Source of the DNA: Aquipseudomonas alcaligenes NBRC 14159
Lineage (GTDB): Bacteria; Pseudomonadota; Gammaproteobacteria; Pseudomonadales; Pseudomonadaceae
Reading direction: 5' to 3'
Assembly: GCF_000467105.1 (NCBI RefSeq)
Contig: NZ_BATI01000032.1
Coordinates: 1-64,000, forward strand
Length of the DNA stretch: 64,000 bases
The notes beneath the pieces are model-generated. The model was not told the DNA's origin and searched no databases. It was given only the letters and a program-made list of their open reading frames with translations. Of the stretch, positions 27,151 to 34,791 are shown one piece after another (position 1 is the stretch's first letter; each line of letters begins with the position of its first letter). Position numbers and translations under genes: made by a program.

Positions 27151-27453
27151 ATGGACACGCATAACCGCACCCTGCTCACCGTGGTCGGCGAGGCCGCGCT
27201 GGAGAAGAAACTGGTGGCCGACCTGGAGGCGCTTGGTGCGCCCGGCTGGACCATCTCGGACGCCCGTGGCCGCGGTGCCCGCGGTGTGCGCAGCGCCGGC
27301 TGGGATACCGAGGGCAATATCCGTCTGGAGGTGATCTGCGCCCGCGACCTGGCCGAACGCATCGCCGAGCACCTGCAGCAGCGCTACTACGCCAACTACG
27401 CGATGGTCTGCTACCTCTCCGAGGTGCAGGTGCTGCGCCCGGAGAAGTTCTAG
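27151..27453 (+). CDS. sbtB: PII-like SbtB protein, partner of SbtA
   Basis: 100 residues with a PII ferredoxin-like fold. The T-loop region DARGRGARGVRSAGW is at residues ~36-50, and the C-terminus YANYAMVCYLSEVQVLRPEKF is the SbtB-type ending. SbtB proteins bind adenine nucleotides (cAMP, AMP, ATP/ADP) and control SbtA in cyanobacteria. It begins 1 nt after the sbtA stop, so the two products are surely made together. The classical GlnK uridylylation tyrosine is not evident, which separates it from nitrogen-regulatory PII. Confidence 0.88.
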   Translation: MDTHNRTLLTVVGEAALEKKLVADLEALGAPGWTISDARGRGARGVRSAGWDTEGNIRLEVICARDLAERIAEHLQQRYYANYAMVCYLSEVQVLRPEKF

Positions 27454-27480
27454 CTGGGTAAACTGGGGCGCCCCGGCGCT

Positions 27481-27545
27481 GGTAGCCTGGATGCAATCCG
27501 GGAAACAGGCAGCTCCACCTCCGGATTACAGCCGGGCTGCGGGCA
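27481..27545. repeat. interspersed palindromic repeat pair
   Basis: CCTGGATGCAATCCGGG followed at ~45 nt by CCGGATTACAGCCGGGCTGC, an inverted pair of the same family seen at 4787 and 42701. Confidence 0.7.
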
Positions 27546-27547
27546 AC

Positions 27548-27575
27548 AAAAAGGGGAGCCTCAGCTCCCCTTTTT
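27548..27575. terminator. bidirectional terminator between sbtB and the DUF1127 gene
   Basis: GGGGAGC/GCTCCCC stem with a CTCA loop, flanked by five A on the left and five T on the right. It works for both convergent transcripts. Confidence 0.88.
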
Positions 27576-27591
27576 CATGCACCCTTGGCCA

Positions 27592-27807
27592 TCAGCGCCA
27601 GAACGGCTTGCTGATCTCGATCGCGCGGTCGTAGGTGCTGATGCCGGCATCGGCGAGCAGGCGCTCGTCCAGGCGCGCGAGGGCGCGGCGGCTGCTGATG
27701 CGGCGCTGCCACAGCAGCAGGGTGCCCAGGACGCGCAGAGGGTGGTGAGCACCGCTGGCCGGGGATTGTTGTTGAAACATCAGGTCGGAACTGAGGGTAC
27801 GTTCCAT
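27592..27807 (-). CDS. DUF1127 small protein
   Basis: 71 residues. The C-terminal half WQRRISSRRALARLDERLLADAGI (about residues 33-56) is the DUF1127 (YjiS-like) core, an Arg-rich helical motif. Small DUF1127 proteins are common in Proteobacteria and in some species act in RNA turnover or phosphate and carbon metabolism. No specific role can be assigned here. It is monocistronic, convergent with sbtB, and has its own A/T-rich upstream region. Confidence 0.85.
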   Translation of the reverse strand: MERTLSSDLMFQQQSPASGAHHPLRVLGTLLLWQRRISSRRALARLDERLLADAGISTYDRAIEISKPFWR

Positions 27808-28162
27808 GGTGGGGCTTCCTTCCGCTTGTGGCGGGGTTAGAGGGTGTTCTACTGGAAGCCTATTTTCCTGACTGCGTGGTCGATTTTATAGGCACAGCTG
27901 GGATAAATTGCGCGGCTATTAGTTAGTCGGCTTTGTAACTGTTCTGTTTTTGTGCGCGCAACTGTACTGGTCATCCGTGGAAATTCGGGTTGCTGACAGG
28001 ATGCCGAGAGTTTTCACTGTTCCATGCATGATCAGCGGCACTTTGTTAGCGGTACAGTTTTTCTGAGCGCTGTTATTTCGCTGTATCTGTTATTGCCGCC
28101 GGCAAGGCCCACGAGGCGTCGCCGACTGGCTAGATTGAAGGTTGCTCCCACGAGGAAATCCC
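27808..28162. other. 355-bp A/T-rich intergenic region, divergent promoters for the DUF1127 gene and ltaE
   Basis: Noticeably less G+C rich than the surroundings. It contains AACTGT-type repeats: AACTGTTCTG near 27937, CAACTGTACTGG near 27959, and the inverse GTACAGTT near 28051. I see no convincing gene in it. The repeats may be regulator sites for ltaE. Confidence 0.45.
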
Positions 28163-29200
28163 ATGACCGACCACACCCAGCAATTCGCCAGCGACAACTA
28201 TTCCGGCATCTGCCCGGAGGTCTGGGCCGCCATGGCCGAGGCCAATCGCGGCCACGAGCGCGCCTATGGCGAGGACAGCTGGACGGCCCGCGCCGCCGAC
28301 CGTTTCCGCCAGCTGTTCGAGACCGACTGCGAGGTGTTCTTCGCCTTCAACGGCACCGCCGCCAACTCCCTGGCCCTGGCCAGCCTGTGCCAGAGCTACC
28401 ACAGCGTGATCTGCTCGGAGACCGCGCACGTCGAGACCGACGAATGCGGCGCGCCGGAGTTCTTCTCCAACGGCTCCAAACTGCTCACCGCGCGTACCCT
28501 CGGCGGCAAGCTGACCGCGGAGACGATCCGCGAGGTCGCGCTGAAGCGCCAGGACATCCACTACCCCAAACCACGCGTGGTGACCCTGACCCAGGCCACC
28601 GAGGTCGGCACCGTCTACCGCCCCGAGGAGGTCGCCGCGATCAGCCAGGTGTGCAAGGAACTCAAGCTCAACCTGCACATGGATGGCGCGCGCTTCTCCA
28701 ACGCCTGCGCCTTCCTCGGCTGCAGTCCGGCCGAGCTGACCTGGAAAGCCGGCGTCGACGTGCTGTGCTTTGGCGGCACCAAGAACGGCATGGCGGTGGG
28801 CGAAGCCATCCTGTTCTTCAACAAGGACCTGGCCGAGGACTTCGACTACCGCTGCAAGCAGGCCGGTCAGCTGGCCTCGAAGATGCGCTACCTGTCGGCG
28901 CCCTGGGTCGGCCTGCTACAGGACGATGCCTGGCTGCGCTACGCCAACCACGCCAACCGCTGCGCGCGCCTGCTCGCCGAGCTGGTGGCGGACGTGCCGG
29001 GCGTCAGCCTGATGTTCCCGGTAGAGGCCAACGGCGTGTTCCTGCAACTCTCGGAGACGGCCATCGAGCGCCTGCGCGCGTGGGGCTGGCGCTTCTACAC
29101 CTTCATCGGTGCCGGTGGTGCGCGCTTCATGTGCAGCTGGGATACCGAGGAAGCGCGGGTACGCGAACTGGCGGCGGACATCCGCAAGGCCATGGTCTGA
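28163..29200 (+). CDS. ltaE: low-specificity L-threonine aldolase
   Basis: 345-residue fold-type I PLP enzyme. It cleaves L-threonine and allo-threonine to glycine and acetaldehyde, and other beta-hydroxy amino acids likewise. Motifs are HVETDECGAPEFF near the start, the DGARFSNA stretch (Asp contacting the PLP ring, about residue 175), and the Schiff-base lysine in FGGTKNGMAVGEA (about 208). GAGGAAA lies 6 nt before the ATG. It has no operon partner. Confidence 0.93.
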   Translation: MTDHTQQFASDNYSGICPEVWAAMAEANRGHERAYGEDSWTARAADRFRQLFETDCEVFFAFNGTAANSLALASLCQSYHSVICSETAHVETDECGAPEFFSNGSKLLTARTLGGKLTAETIREVALKRQDIHYPKPRVVTLTQATEVGTVYRPEEVAAISQVCKELKLNLHMDGARFSNACAFLGCSPAELTWKAGVDVLCFGGTKNGMAVGEAILFFNKDLAEDFDYRCKQAGQLASKMRYLSAPWVGLLQDDAWLRYANHANRCARLLAELVADVPGVSLMFPVEANGVFLQLSETAIERLRAWGWRFYTFIGAGGARFMCSWDTEEARVRELAADIRKAMV

Positions 29201-29346
29201 GGCGGCCAGGGGCTTCGCTCAGCTGCTCGACTGAGCTTCAGTGAATTTCTCAATAGGCACTATCGAAATCTCCGCTTGGCTCGCGATGCACCCTCTGGCC
29301 GATGCTTCGCCCATCCAAGGCGAACACAGGACAGGGGGAGATTCGC

Positions 29347-29781
29347 ATGAAGACCGTCGCGCAGATGCTGGCCAGCAAACCGCAGCAGAACGTCCATACC
29401 GTGGCGCCCGAGGCCAGCATGCTGGAGGCGCTGCGGCTGATGGCCGAGCACAATATCGGCGCGTTGCCGGTGACCGACGCCGGGCGTCTGGTCGGCATCG
29501 TCAGCGAGCGTGACTACGCCCGCAAAGGCGTGCTGCTCGGGCGCTCGTCCGTCGGCACGGCGGTGCGCGAGGTGATGAGCGTGCCGGTGGTGACGGTGAG
29601 CGCGCGCCAGGGCATCCGCGAATGCATGAGCCTGATGACCGACGGCCACCTGCGCCACCTGCCGGTGGTGGAGGGCGAGCGCCTGCTCGGCCTGCTGTCG
29701 ATCGGCGACCTGGTCAAGGAAACCCTGGCCGAGCAGGACGGCCTGATCCAGCACCTGGAGCAGTACATCCGTGGCGAGTGA
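29347..29781 (+). CDS. CBS-domain pair protein
   Basis: 144 residues consisting almost entirely of two CBS motifs. CBS1 is at ~10-65 (MAEHNIGALPVTDAGRLVGI, then SERDYARKG) and CBS2 at ~75-130 (MTDGHLRHLPVVEGERLLGL). The tandem forms one Bateman module that binds adenine nucleotides. Stand-alone versions are widespread in Pseudomonas with unknown partners. GGGGGAG precedes the ATG. An energy-sensing role is inferred from the family only. Confidence 0.9.
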   Translation: MKTVAQMLASKPQQNVHTVAPEASMLEALRLMAEHNIGALPVTDAGRLVGIVSERDYARKGVLLGRSSVGTAVREVMSVPVVTVSARQGIRECMSLMTDGHLRHLPVVEGERLLGLLSIGDLVKETLAEQDGLIQHLEQYIRGE

Positions 29782-29793
29782 CGGCTGGCCGCG

Positions 29794-30117
29794 CTATTCG
29801 GCGGCCGGTGCCGGTTCCTGTGGCGTCTCTTCGCGCTCTGTGCAGATGCCGTTGGCGCCCTGCTTGCCGGTGTAGGTCACCGTGGGCGAGCCGTCGGCCG
29901 CGATACTGATGGAGAGGGTCACGCCCTGGCCCTTGGCCTCGTAGTACTGCTCGCTGAACTTGCTCAGCACGGCCTGCCGGTCGTTGATGTGCACCGGGCC
30001 CCCGGCTGCGGCGCGCACGGCGATGTCGCCGGGGCAGGTGAGCGCGAAGGCCGGTAGGTTGGCGGCCTGGGCGGCGCCCGCGGCGAGCAGGCTGGCGGCG
30101 ATGATCAGGCGTTGCAT
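29794..30117 (-). CDS. small secreted protein of unknown function
   Basis: 107 residues. A clear signal peptide, IIAASLLAAGAAQA|ANLPAF, is cleaved at about residue 18. The mature ~89 residues have two Cys (LTCPGD, GICTERE) that could pair, and a Pro/Glu-rich tail. It is separated by 26 nt from the stop of the tandem-HTH regulator, which lies upstream on the same strand, so the two could be co-transcribed. I do not recognise a family. Confidence 0.75.
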   Translation of the reverse strand: MQRLIIAASLLAAGAAQAANLPAFALTCPGDIAVRAAAGGPVHINDRQAVLSKFSEQYYEAKGQGVTLSISIAADGSPTVTYTGKQGANGICTEREETPQEPAPAAE

Positions 30118-30143
30118 GGCGGAGCTCCCGAGGCGAATTGCGT

Positions 30144-30665
30144 TCAGAGAACTAAGCAGCCGCCCACGGCCTTGTCCAACCGTTCCCGCAGTTGCCGATA
30201 AGCTGTCGCAGGCGGCCGCACGGCCAGCACCAGCGGTGCGCGTTGCGGCGGTGTCAGGGGCAGCGTCAGCGCACCGCCGCTGACGGCGGCAAACAGCAGG
30301 GCACAGACGCTGCCAGCGCCGAACCTGCGCTGCAGGTTGTGCCGATGCTTGCGCACCGTCTGATCGCTGAGGCCCAGCGCCTTGGCGGCCTGCTTGTCGC
30401 TGCGCCCGAGGGCGAGCAGGTGCAGCACCTCGCGCTGCCGATGGCTCAGCGCCGGCGGGATAAGGTCAATCTCGTCCGGCGGGGCGACGTGTTCGAGGTA
30501 ATGGATCGTCAGCTGCGCCGACTTGTGCAGGCCCAGCTTGCCCTGCAGGTTCTCGCGATGCCGGCGCGCGGTGCCGAGGCACAGGCCCAGCTGCTGGGCG
30601 ACCTGGCGATCACTGCAGCCGCGGGCGATCAGCTGCAGTACCTGGCATTCGCGCGGTGTGAGCAC
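30144..30665 (-). CDS. DNA-binding protein with two tandem LuxR-type helix-turn-helix domains
   Basis: 173 residues, GTG start with GGGAG 7 nt upstream. Residues ~1-55 are one complete LuxR/GerE helix-turn-helix (LTPRECQVLQLIARGCSDRQ; LCLGTARRHRENLQGKLGL). Residues ~70-118 are a second one (LSHRQREVLHLLALGRSDKQ; LSDQTVRKHRHNLQRRFGA). Both keep the E-VL-LIA/LLA and T-R-HR-N-Q pattern. No receiver or ligand domain is present; the C-terminal ~50 residues are hydrophobic and Pro-rich. A standard LuxR-family protein has one such domain on a sensor, so this is an unusual build. The divergent 353-residue gene 211 nt away is the obvious target (inference). Confidence 0.85.
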   Translation of the reverse strand: MLTPRECQVLQLIARGCSDRQVAQQLGLCLGTARRHRENLQGKLGLHKSAQLTIHYLEHVAPPDEIDLIPPALSHRQREVLHLLALGRSDKQAAKALGLSDQTVRKHRHNLQRRFGAGSVCALLFAAVSGGALTLPLTPPQRAPLVLAVRPPATAYRQLRERLDKAVGGCLVL

Positions 30666-30876
30666 ATCCCTGCTCCCGACTCATGAGAGAAGGCTCGACG
30701 CTACGGCCCCGCAGCCGCCGAACCGAGCCGGAAATCCTTCCCCGCAGTCCTACCGCATTTGCCCGATTTCGCCGCGGCGCCCTGCCCGTGAGCATCTGGG
30801 ACGTCGAGCGGCGCGCCGTTCGACAGGTGCGCCACGTCGTCCCGGCGCCGTCCCCTCAACTGCAAGGACTCTCGCA

Positions 30877-31938
30877 ATGAACTGGAATCGTACCTTTACC
30901 GATCTGATCCGCGCCGGGCGCGCGGCCTACTGGGGCAACTGGACGCTCGATCCGAAGATCAAGCTGGGCGCAGTGGGCATCGTCTCGCCGGACACCGGTG
31001 ACTTCACCCTGGTGCAGGAAGCCACGCCCGGCGTGCCTCTGAGCAGCCGCGGCATTCCCAACCAGTGGAAGCTGTCGTCGAGCAACGTCAAGCGCACTCA
31101 GGCCAATGTCAGCCTCGACGGCAGCGCCACCGACCCGGAGACCGGCACCAAGATCACCGCCGGCACCGAGATCACCTGGGACTTCGCCAACATCGGCTCG
31201 ATGGCTTCGGAATTCGGCATCGCCAACGAGGGCTTCGTCAGCGACCTAACTACCCTGTCCAAGCCCGAGACGCTCAGCTGGCTGTCCCAGCAGGCGGCCT
31301 CGGTGAGCATGAGCAATGGCAGCGGCATCGCCCAGGGCTTCGGCGTGGTTACCAGTGTGATCTATGCCAACAGCGGCCTGAACATCGGCTCCCAGGACAA
31401 CAGTGCCTCGTTCTCCATCAGCGGTTCGGCCGGTGCCGTCCAGGAGATGCTGGCCGGCGCCAACGGCAAGGGCTCCTTCGTCTCCACCAAGGAGACCAAG
31501 CAGGTCGATCAGCACCTGTGGCCCAGCGTGCCGGAGCAGATGGCCAATGGCGTGGTGCCGATCGCCTACACCTTCGCCTCGTTCGACGGCAACCTGCTGA
31601 TCCCCAACTGGATCACCCGCCTGGGCTCGCTGCAGATCCTGTTCAACAACAAGCCGGGCTGCACCTACATCACCGACATCAAGCTCAGCTACGACACCCC
31701 GCAGGGCCCGCACAACGAGTCCTTCTCGCTCAGCGGCGGGCTGTCCAAGACTGTCGGCAACATCCCCCTCAACGCCACCAACATCGTGGCCCACGTCAGC
31801 TTCAAGGGTGTGATCAACAGCGATCACTACACCTTCAGCTGGCCGAGCCCGCTGGGCCAGTGGCTGACCGGCCAACGTGAAATCGAGATGAGCGGCGTCT
31901 GGCCGGGCCAGACCCACGCCCGCGACATCGCCCTGTGA
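30877..31938 (+). CDS. unrecognised 353-residue protein, first gene of a two-gene unit
   Basis: AAGGA 8 nt before the ATG supports the start. I do not recognise the family. It has no signal peptide. It is rich in Ser, Gly, Thr and Asn with alternating polar/nonpolar runs (SVSMSNGSGIAQGFGVVTSV, SASFSISGSAGAVQEMLAGA), suggesting an all-beta protein. The ~90 C-terminal residues (from CTYITDIKLSYDT to the end) look like a separate beta-sandwich. There is a single Cys. Lower-than-local codon bias and lack of metabolic neighbours hint at an accessory gene. A membrane-active or extracellular role is possible because the next gene is secreted, but nothing proves it. Confidence 0.8.
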   Translation: MNWNRTFTDLIRAGRAAYWGNWTLDPKIKLGAVGIVSPDTGDFTLVQEATPGVPLSSRGIPNQWKLSSSNVKRTQANVSLDGSATDPETGTKITAGTEITWDFANIGSMASEFGIANEGFVSDLTTLSKPETLSWLSQQAASVSMSNGSGIAQGFGVVTSVIYANSGLNIGSQDNSASFSISGSAGAVQEMLAGANGKGSFVSTKETKQVDQHLWPSVPEQMANGVVPIAYTFASFDGNLLIPNWITRLGSLQILFNNKPGCTYITDIKLSYDTPQGPHNESFSLSGGLSKTVGNIPLNATNIVAHVSFKGVINSDHYTFSWPSPLGQWLTGQREIEMSGVWPGQTHARDIAL

Positions 31939-31970
31939 TCGCCCCCCACCGACGCATCGAGGAACTCACC

Positions 31971-32387
31971 ATGAACGCATTTATCGAGAACCATAAGTAC
32001 CTGGCTGCCACCATCCTGTTTGCTGCCCTGGCCTGCGGCGGCGTGTCTTCGGCGCAGGCCGAGGACGTTGCCAAGGGCGTGCTGATCGTGCGCGGCGATG
32101 CCCATGGCTTCACGCCCAACCAGGGCGACAACTACAAGAACGAGGAGCGCAACATCAATGATCGCCTGGAAGGGGTCTCGGCCCTTTGCGCCAGCAGTGG
32201 TAGCCAGACGGCCGCCGCCCTGGTGCTGACCGACACCACGCGCAACTGGGCTGGCTACATGAGCAGCAACACCACCACCATCATCAACCAGGGTGGCAAG
32301 GTGGTGAAGGACCCACTGCCAGGCAATCCCAACCACTGCCTGATCAATGGCCTGAAGCTGGGCCAGATCAAAGGCATCTGGAACTAG
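31971..32387 (+). CDS. secreted small protein of unknown function, second gene of the unit
   Basis: 138 residues, GAGGAA before the ATG, 32 nt after the preceding stop. The signal peptide is ALACGGVSSAQA|EDVAKG (cleavage near residue 30). The mature ~108 residues contain two Cys (SALCASSG and PNHCLING) that could form a disulfide, plus DAHGFTPNQGDNYKNEERN and a Thr/Asn-rich NTTTIINQGG segment. I do not recognise a family. It shares a transcript with the 353-residue protein and ends at the terminator at 32401-32431. Confidence 0.8.
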   Translation: MNAFIENHKYLAATILFAALACGGVSSAQAEDVAKGVLIVRGDAHGFTPNQGDNYKNEERNINDRLEGVSALCASSGSQTAAALVLTDTTRNWAGYMSSNTTTIINQGGKVVKDPLPGNPNHCLINGLKLGQIKGIWN

Positions 32388-32400
32388 GCGTCCGCGCCAT

Positions 32401-32431
32401 AAAAAAGACCGGCCCTTGGGCCGGTCTTTTT
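32401..32431. terminator. bidirectional terminator
   Basis: GACCGGCCC/GGGCCGGTC stem with a 2-nt loop, six A on the left and five T on the right. It serves the unknown two-gene unit (+) and the polyamine-binding-protein operon (-). Confidence 0.9.
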
Positions 32432-32443
32432 CATGCGGGCCGG

Positions 32444-33532
32444 TCAGCTACCGGTCTTGATCTTGCTCCAGGCGCGGGTGCGCGCGCGCTCGGCGGCACG
32501 CGGCAGCGGCTCCAGGGTATAGAGCTTCTGCATGGCCCCAGCGGTCGGGTACAGGTTGGGGTTGTTGCGGATCGATTCGGCGACCAGCGCAGTGGCGTCC
32601 TTGTTCGGGTTGGGGTAGCCGACGAAGTCGGAGATCGGCGCGATCACCTGTGGCTGCAGGAGGAAGTTGATGAAGGCGTGGGCCTCGTCGATGTTCTTCG
32701 CGTCCTTGGGAATCGCCATCATGTCGAACCAGATCGGCGCGCCTTCCTTGGGCAGGCGCATGTCCACGGTCACGCCGTTGTTGGCCTGCTTGGCGTTGTT
32801 GGCGGCCTGCGAGAAGCTGCCGGAGTAGCCCACGGCCACGCAGATCTCGCCGTTGGCGATGTCGCTCATGTACTTGGAGCTGTGGAAGTAGCGCACGTGC
32901 GGGCGGATCTTGCTCAGCAGCTGCTCGGCCTTGGCGTAGTCGGCCGGCTCCGTGCTGTTCGGCGGCAGGCCCAGGTAGTGCAGGGCCAGCGGCAGGATTT
33001 CCGACGGCGAGTCGAGCAGGGCCACGCCACAGTCCTTGAGCTTGGCGATGTTTTCTTCCTTGAAGATCAGGTCCCAGCTGTCCACCGGCGCGTCGGCGCC
33101 GAGAGCGGCCTTGACCTTGTCCGGGTTGAAGCCGATCAGCACAGTGCCGTACATGTAGGGCACGGCGTACTGGTTGCCCGGGTCGTTGGCCTCGATCAGC
33201 TTCATCAGCTGCGGGTCGAGGTGCTGCCAGTTGGGCAGCTTGCTGCGGTCGAGTTTCTGGAACACGCCGGCCTCGACCTGCTTGGCGAGGAACACGTTGG
33301 ACGGCACCACCAGGTCATAGCCGGAGTTGCCGGTAAGCAGCTTGGCCTCCAGCGCCTCGTTGGTGTCGAAGATGTCGTAGGTCAGCTTGATGCCACTGTC
33401 CTGCTTGAACTTGGTCAGGGTCTCCGGGGTGATGTAGTCGAACCAGTTGTAGACCTTGAGTTCGCGGTCGGCGGCCTGGGCGGTGCCGGCCAGGGTCAGG
33501 CCGCAGAGGGCGGCGGCGAGCAGCTTCTTCAT
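32444..33532 (-). CDS. polyamine-type periplasmic binding protein (PotF-like)
   Basis: 362 residues. Signal peptide MKKLLAAALCGLTLAGTAQA|AD. The mature N-terminus LKVYNWFDYITPETL is the classic PotD/PotF start, with the ligand-site Trp and Tyr. Further family blocks are YDLVVPSNVFLAKQ, VPYMYGTVLIGFN and WFDMMAIPKDAKN. There is no permease or ATPase beside it. It follows the acetylpolyamine deacetylase gene by 26 nt, the same order as PA1409-PA1410 in P. aeruginosa. The ligand may therefore be an acetylated polyamine, delivered to a transporter encoded elsewhere. Confidence 0.9.
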   Translation of the reverse strand: MKKLLAAALCGLTLAGTAQAADRELKVYNWFDYITPETLTKFKQDSGIKLTYDIFDTNEALEAKLLTGNSGYDLVVPSNVFLAKQVEAGVFQKLDRSKLPNWQHLDPQLMKLIEANDPGNQYAVPYMYGTVLIGFNPDKVKAALGADAPVDSWDLIFKEENIAKLKDCGVALLDSPSEILPLALHYLGLPPNSTEPADYAKAEQLLSKIRPHVRYFHSSKYMSDIANGEICVAVGYSGSFSQAANNAKQANNGVTVDMRLPKEGAPIWFDMMAIPKDAKNIDEAHAFINFLLQPQVIAPISDFVGYPNPNKDATALVAESIRNNPNLYPTAGAMQKLYTLEPLPRAAERARTRAWSKIKTGS

Positions 33533-33558
33533 TTTATTGTTCTCCTGTGCAGGGCGCG

Positions 33559-34587
33559 TCAGGCGCCCTGGAAACCTTCAAGCACGTTGACGGCATTGAT
33601 GCCGATTTCGGCGACCGCATAGCCGCCTTCCATGACGAACAGCGTCGGCTTGCCCAGCGCGGCGATGCGTTCGCCCATGCGCAGGTAGTCCGGGCTGTCC
33701 AGTTTGAAACTGGAGATCGGGTCGTTCTGGTAGGTGTCCACGCCGAGGGACACCAGCAGCACGTCCGGGCCGTAGGCGGCGATGCGCTGGCAGGCGGTTT
33801 CCAGGGCGGCGCCCCAGATATCCCAGGCGCTGCCGGCGGCCAGGGGCAGGTTGAGGTTGAACCCTTCGCCGCGGCCGGCGCCGGCCTCGTCGGCATAGCC
33901 GAGGAAGTGCGGGTACTCGAAGCTCGGGCTGCCGTGGATATTGGCGACGAACACGTCGTCGCGGTCGTAGAAGATCGACTGGGTGCCATTGCCGTGGTGG
34001 TAGTCGACGTCGAGGATGGCCACGCGCGCGGCGCCCTGGTCGAGGCAGGCCTGGGCGACGATGGCCACGTTGTTCAGGTAGCAGTAGCCGCCCATCACGT
34101 CGGCGCTGGCGTGGTGGCCCGGTGGGCGGCATAGGGCGAAGGCGCTGTGGGCGCCGGCGGCAATCTCGGCCTGGCCGCTCAAGGCGACCTGCGCCGAGCT
34201 GTATACCGCCTGCCAGGTGCCGGCGGTGATCGGCGCGAAGCAGTCGAAGCTGTGGAAACCGTACTGGCCGTACAGGTCATTGGGTCGCTTGGCGCGCAGA
34301 TGGCGGGCCGGGAACACACCGGGCAGGAAGTCGGCGGTGTTGCCCTGGGCGGCCCAGCCGGCCCAGGCCTTCTGCAGGAAGTCCAGGTAGTCGGCGGTGT
34401 GGATGCGCGCAATTGGCGTCAGGCCGAAGTCGCGTGGCGCCAGCACCTCGCCGATATCGCGCTCGCGCACCCGGGCCAGCACGTGGTCGGCGCGCGCTGG
34501 CATCTCGAAGCAGGGTTTGAATTCGCCGCCGACCATCTCGCCCTGGGCGTGGTGCAGGCGGTGGTCGTCGCTGTAGAAGGTCAGCAT
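33559..34587 (-). CDS. aphA: acetylpolyamine amidohydrolase (histone-deacetylase family)
   Basis: 342 residues from the ATG of MLTFYSDDHRLHH. Zinc-dependent class II deacetylase fold: CRPPGHHA (paired catalytic His, about residue 158), ILDVDYHHGNGTQ (Asp and His zinc ligands, about 195-207), and SLGVDTYQNDP for the third ligand. It removes acetyl groups from acetylputrescine, acetylcadaverine and similar compounds. A GAGGAG site lies upstream at slightly long spacing. It is the first gene of the operon with the PotF-like binding protein. Confidence 0.92.
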   Translation of the reverse strand: MLTFYSDDHRLHHAQGEMVGGEFKPCFEMPARADHVLARVRERDIGEVLAPRDFGLTPIARIHTADYLDFLQKAWAGWAAQGNTADFLPGVFPARHLRAKRPNDLYGQYGFHSFDCFAPITAGTWQAVYSSAQVALSGQAEIAAGAHSAFALCRPPGHHASADVMGGYCYLNNVAIVAQACLDQGAARVAILDVDYHHGNGTQSIFYDRDDVFVANIHGSPSFEYPHFLGYADEAGAGRGEGFNLNLPLAAGSAWDIWGAALETACQRIAAYGPDVLLVSLGVDTYQNDPISSFKLDSPDYLRMGERIAALGKPTLFVMEGGYAVAEIGINAVNVLEGFQGA

Positions 34588-34791
34588 CTTGTTGTTCTCC
34601 TCGATGGGCTGGGCGCATTGTTGGCGCCGCGCGCGAGCCGGGAGAACGATAACGCCGGCCAACAAAGGGATAATTCCGGCCATTGTGGCTGGCCGGCACT
34701 ACGGTAACCGCGCAATCGCGGCCAACCGGCGCTGTGATGGCGCGCCCGCCGCGAGCGTCTATTTCGGCACCCGCAAACGGAGAGGCCGAGC

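Noticed and set aside
27151..27453. The 100-residue PII-like protein as GlnK/GlnB
   Set aside because: It is shorter, lacks the usual T-loop tyrosine context, ends in the SbtB-type PEKF tail, and is linked to sbtA rather than amtB.
30683..30880. 65-codon plus-strand frame before the 353-residue gene
   Set aside because: Arg/Pro-rich reading of high-GC DNA, no ribosome site, and it overlaps the start region of the downstream gene. More likely the promoter gap.
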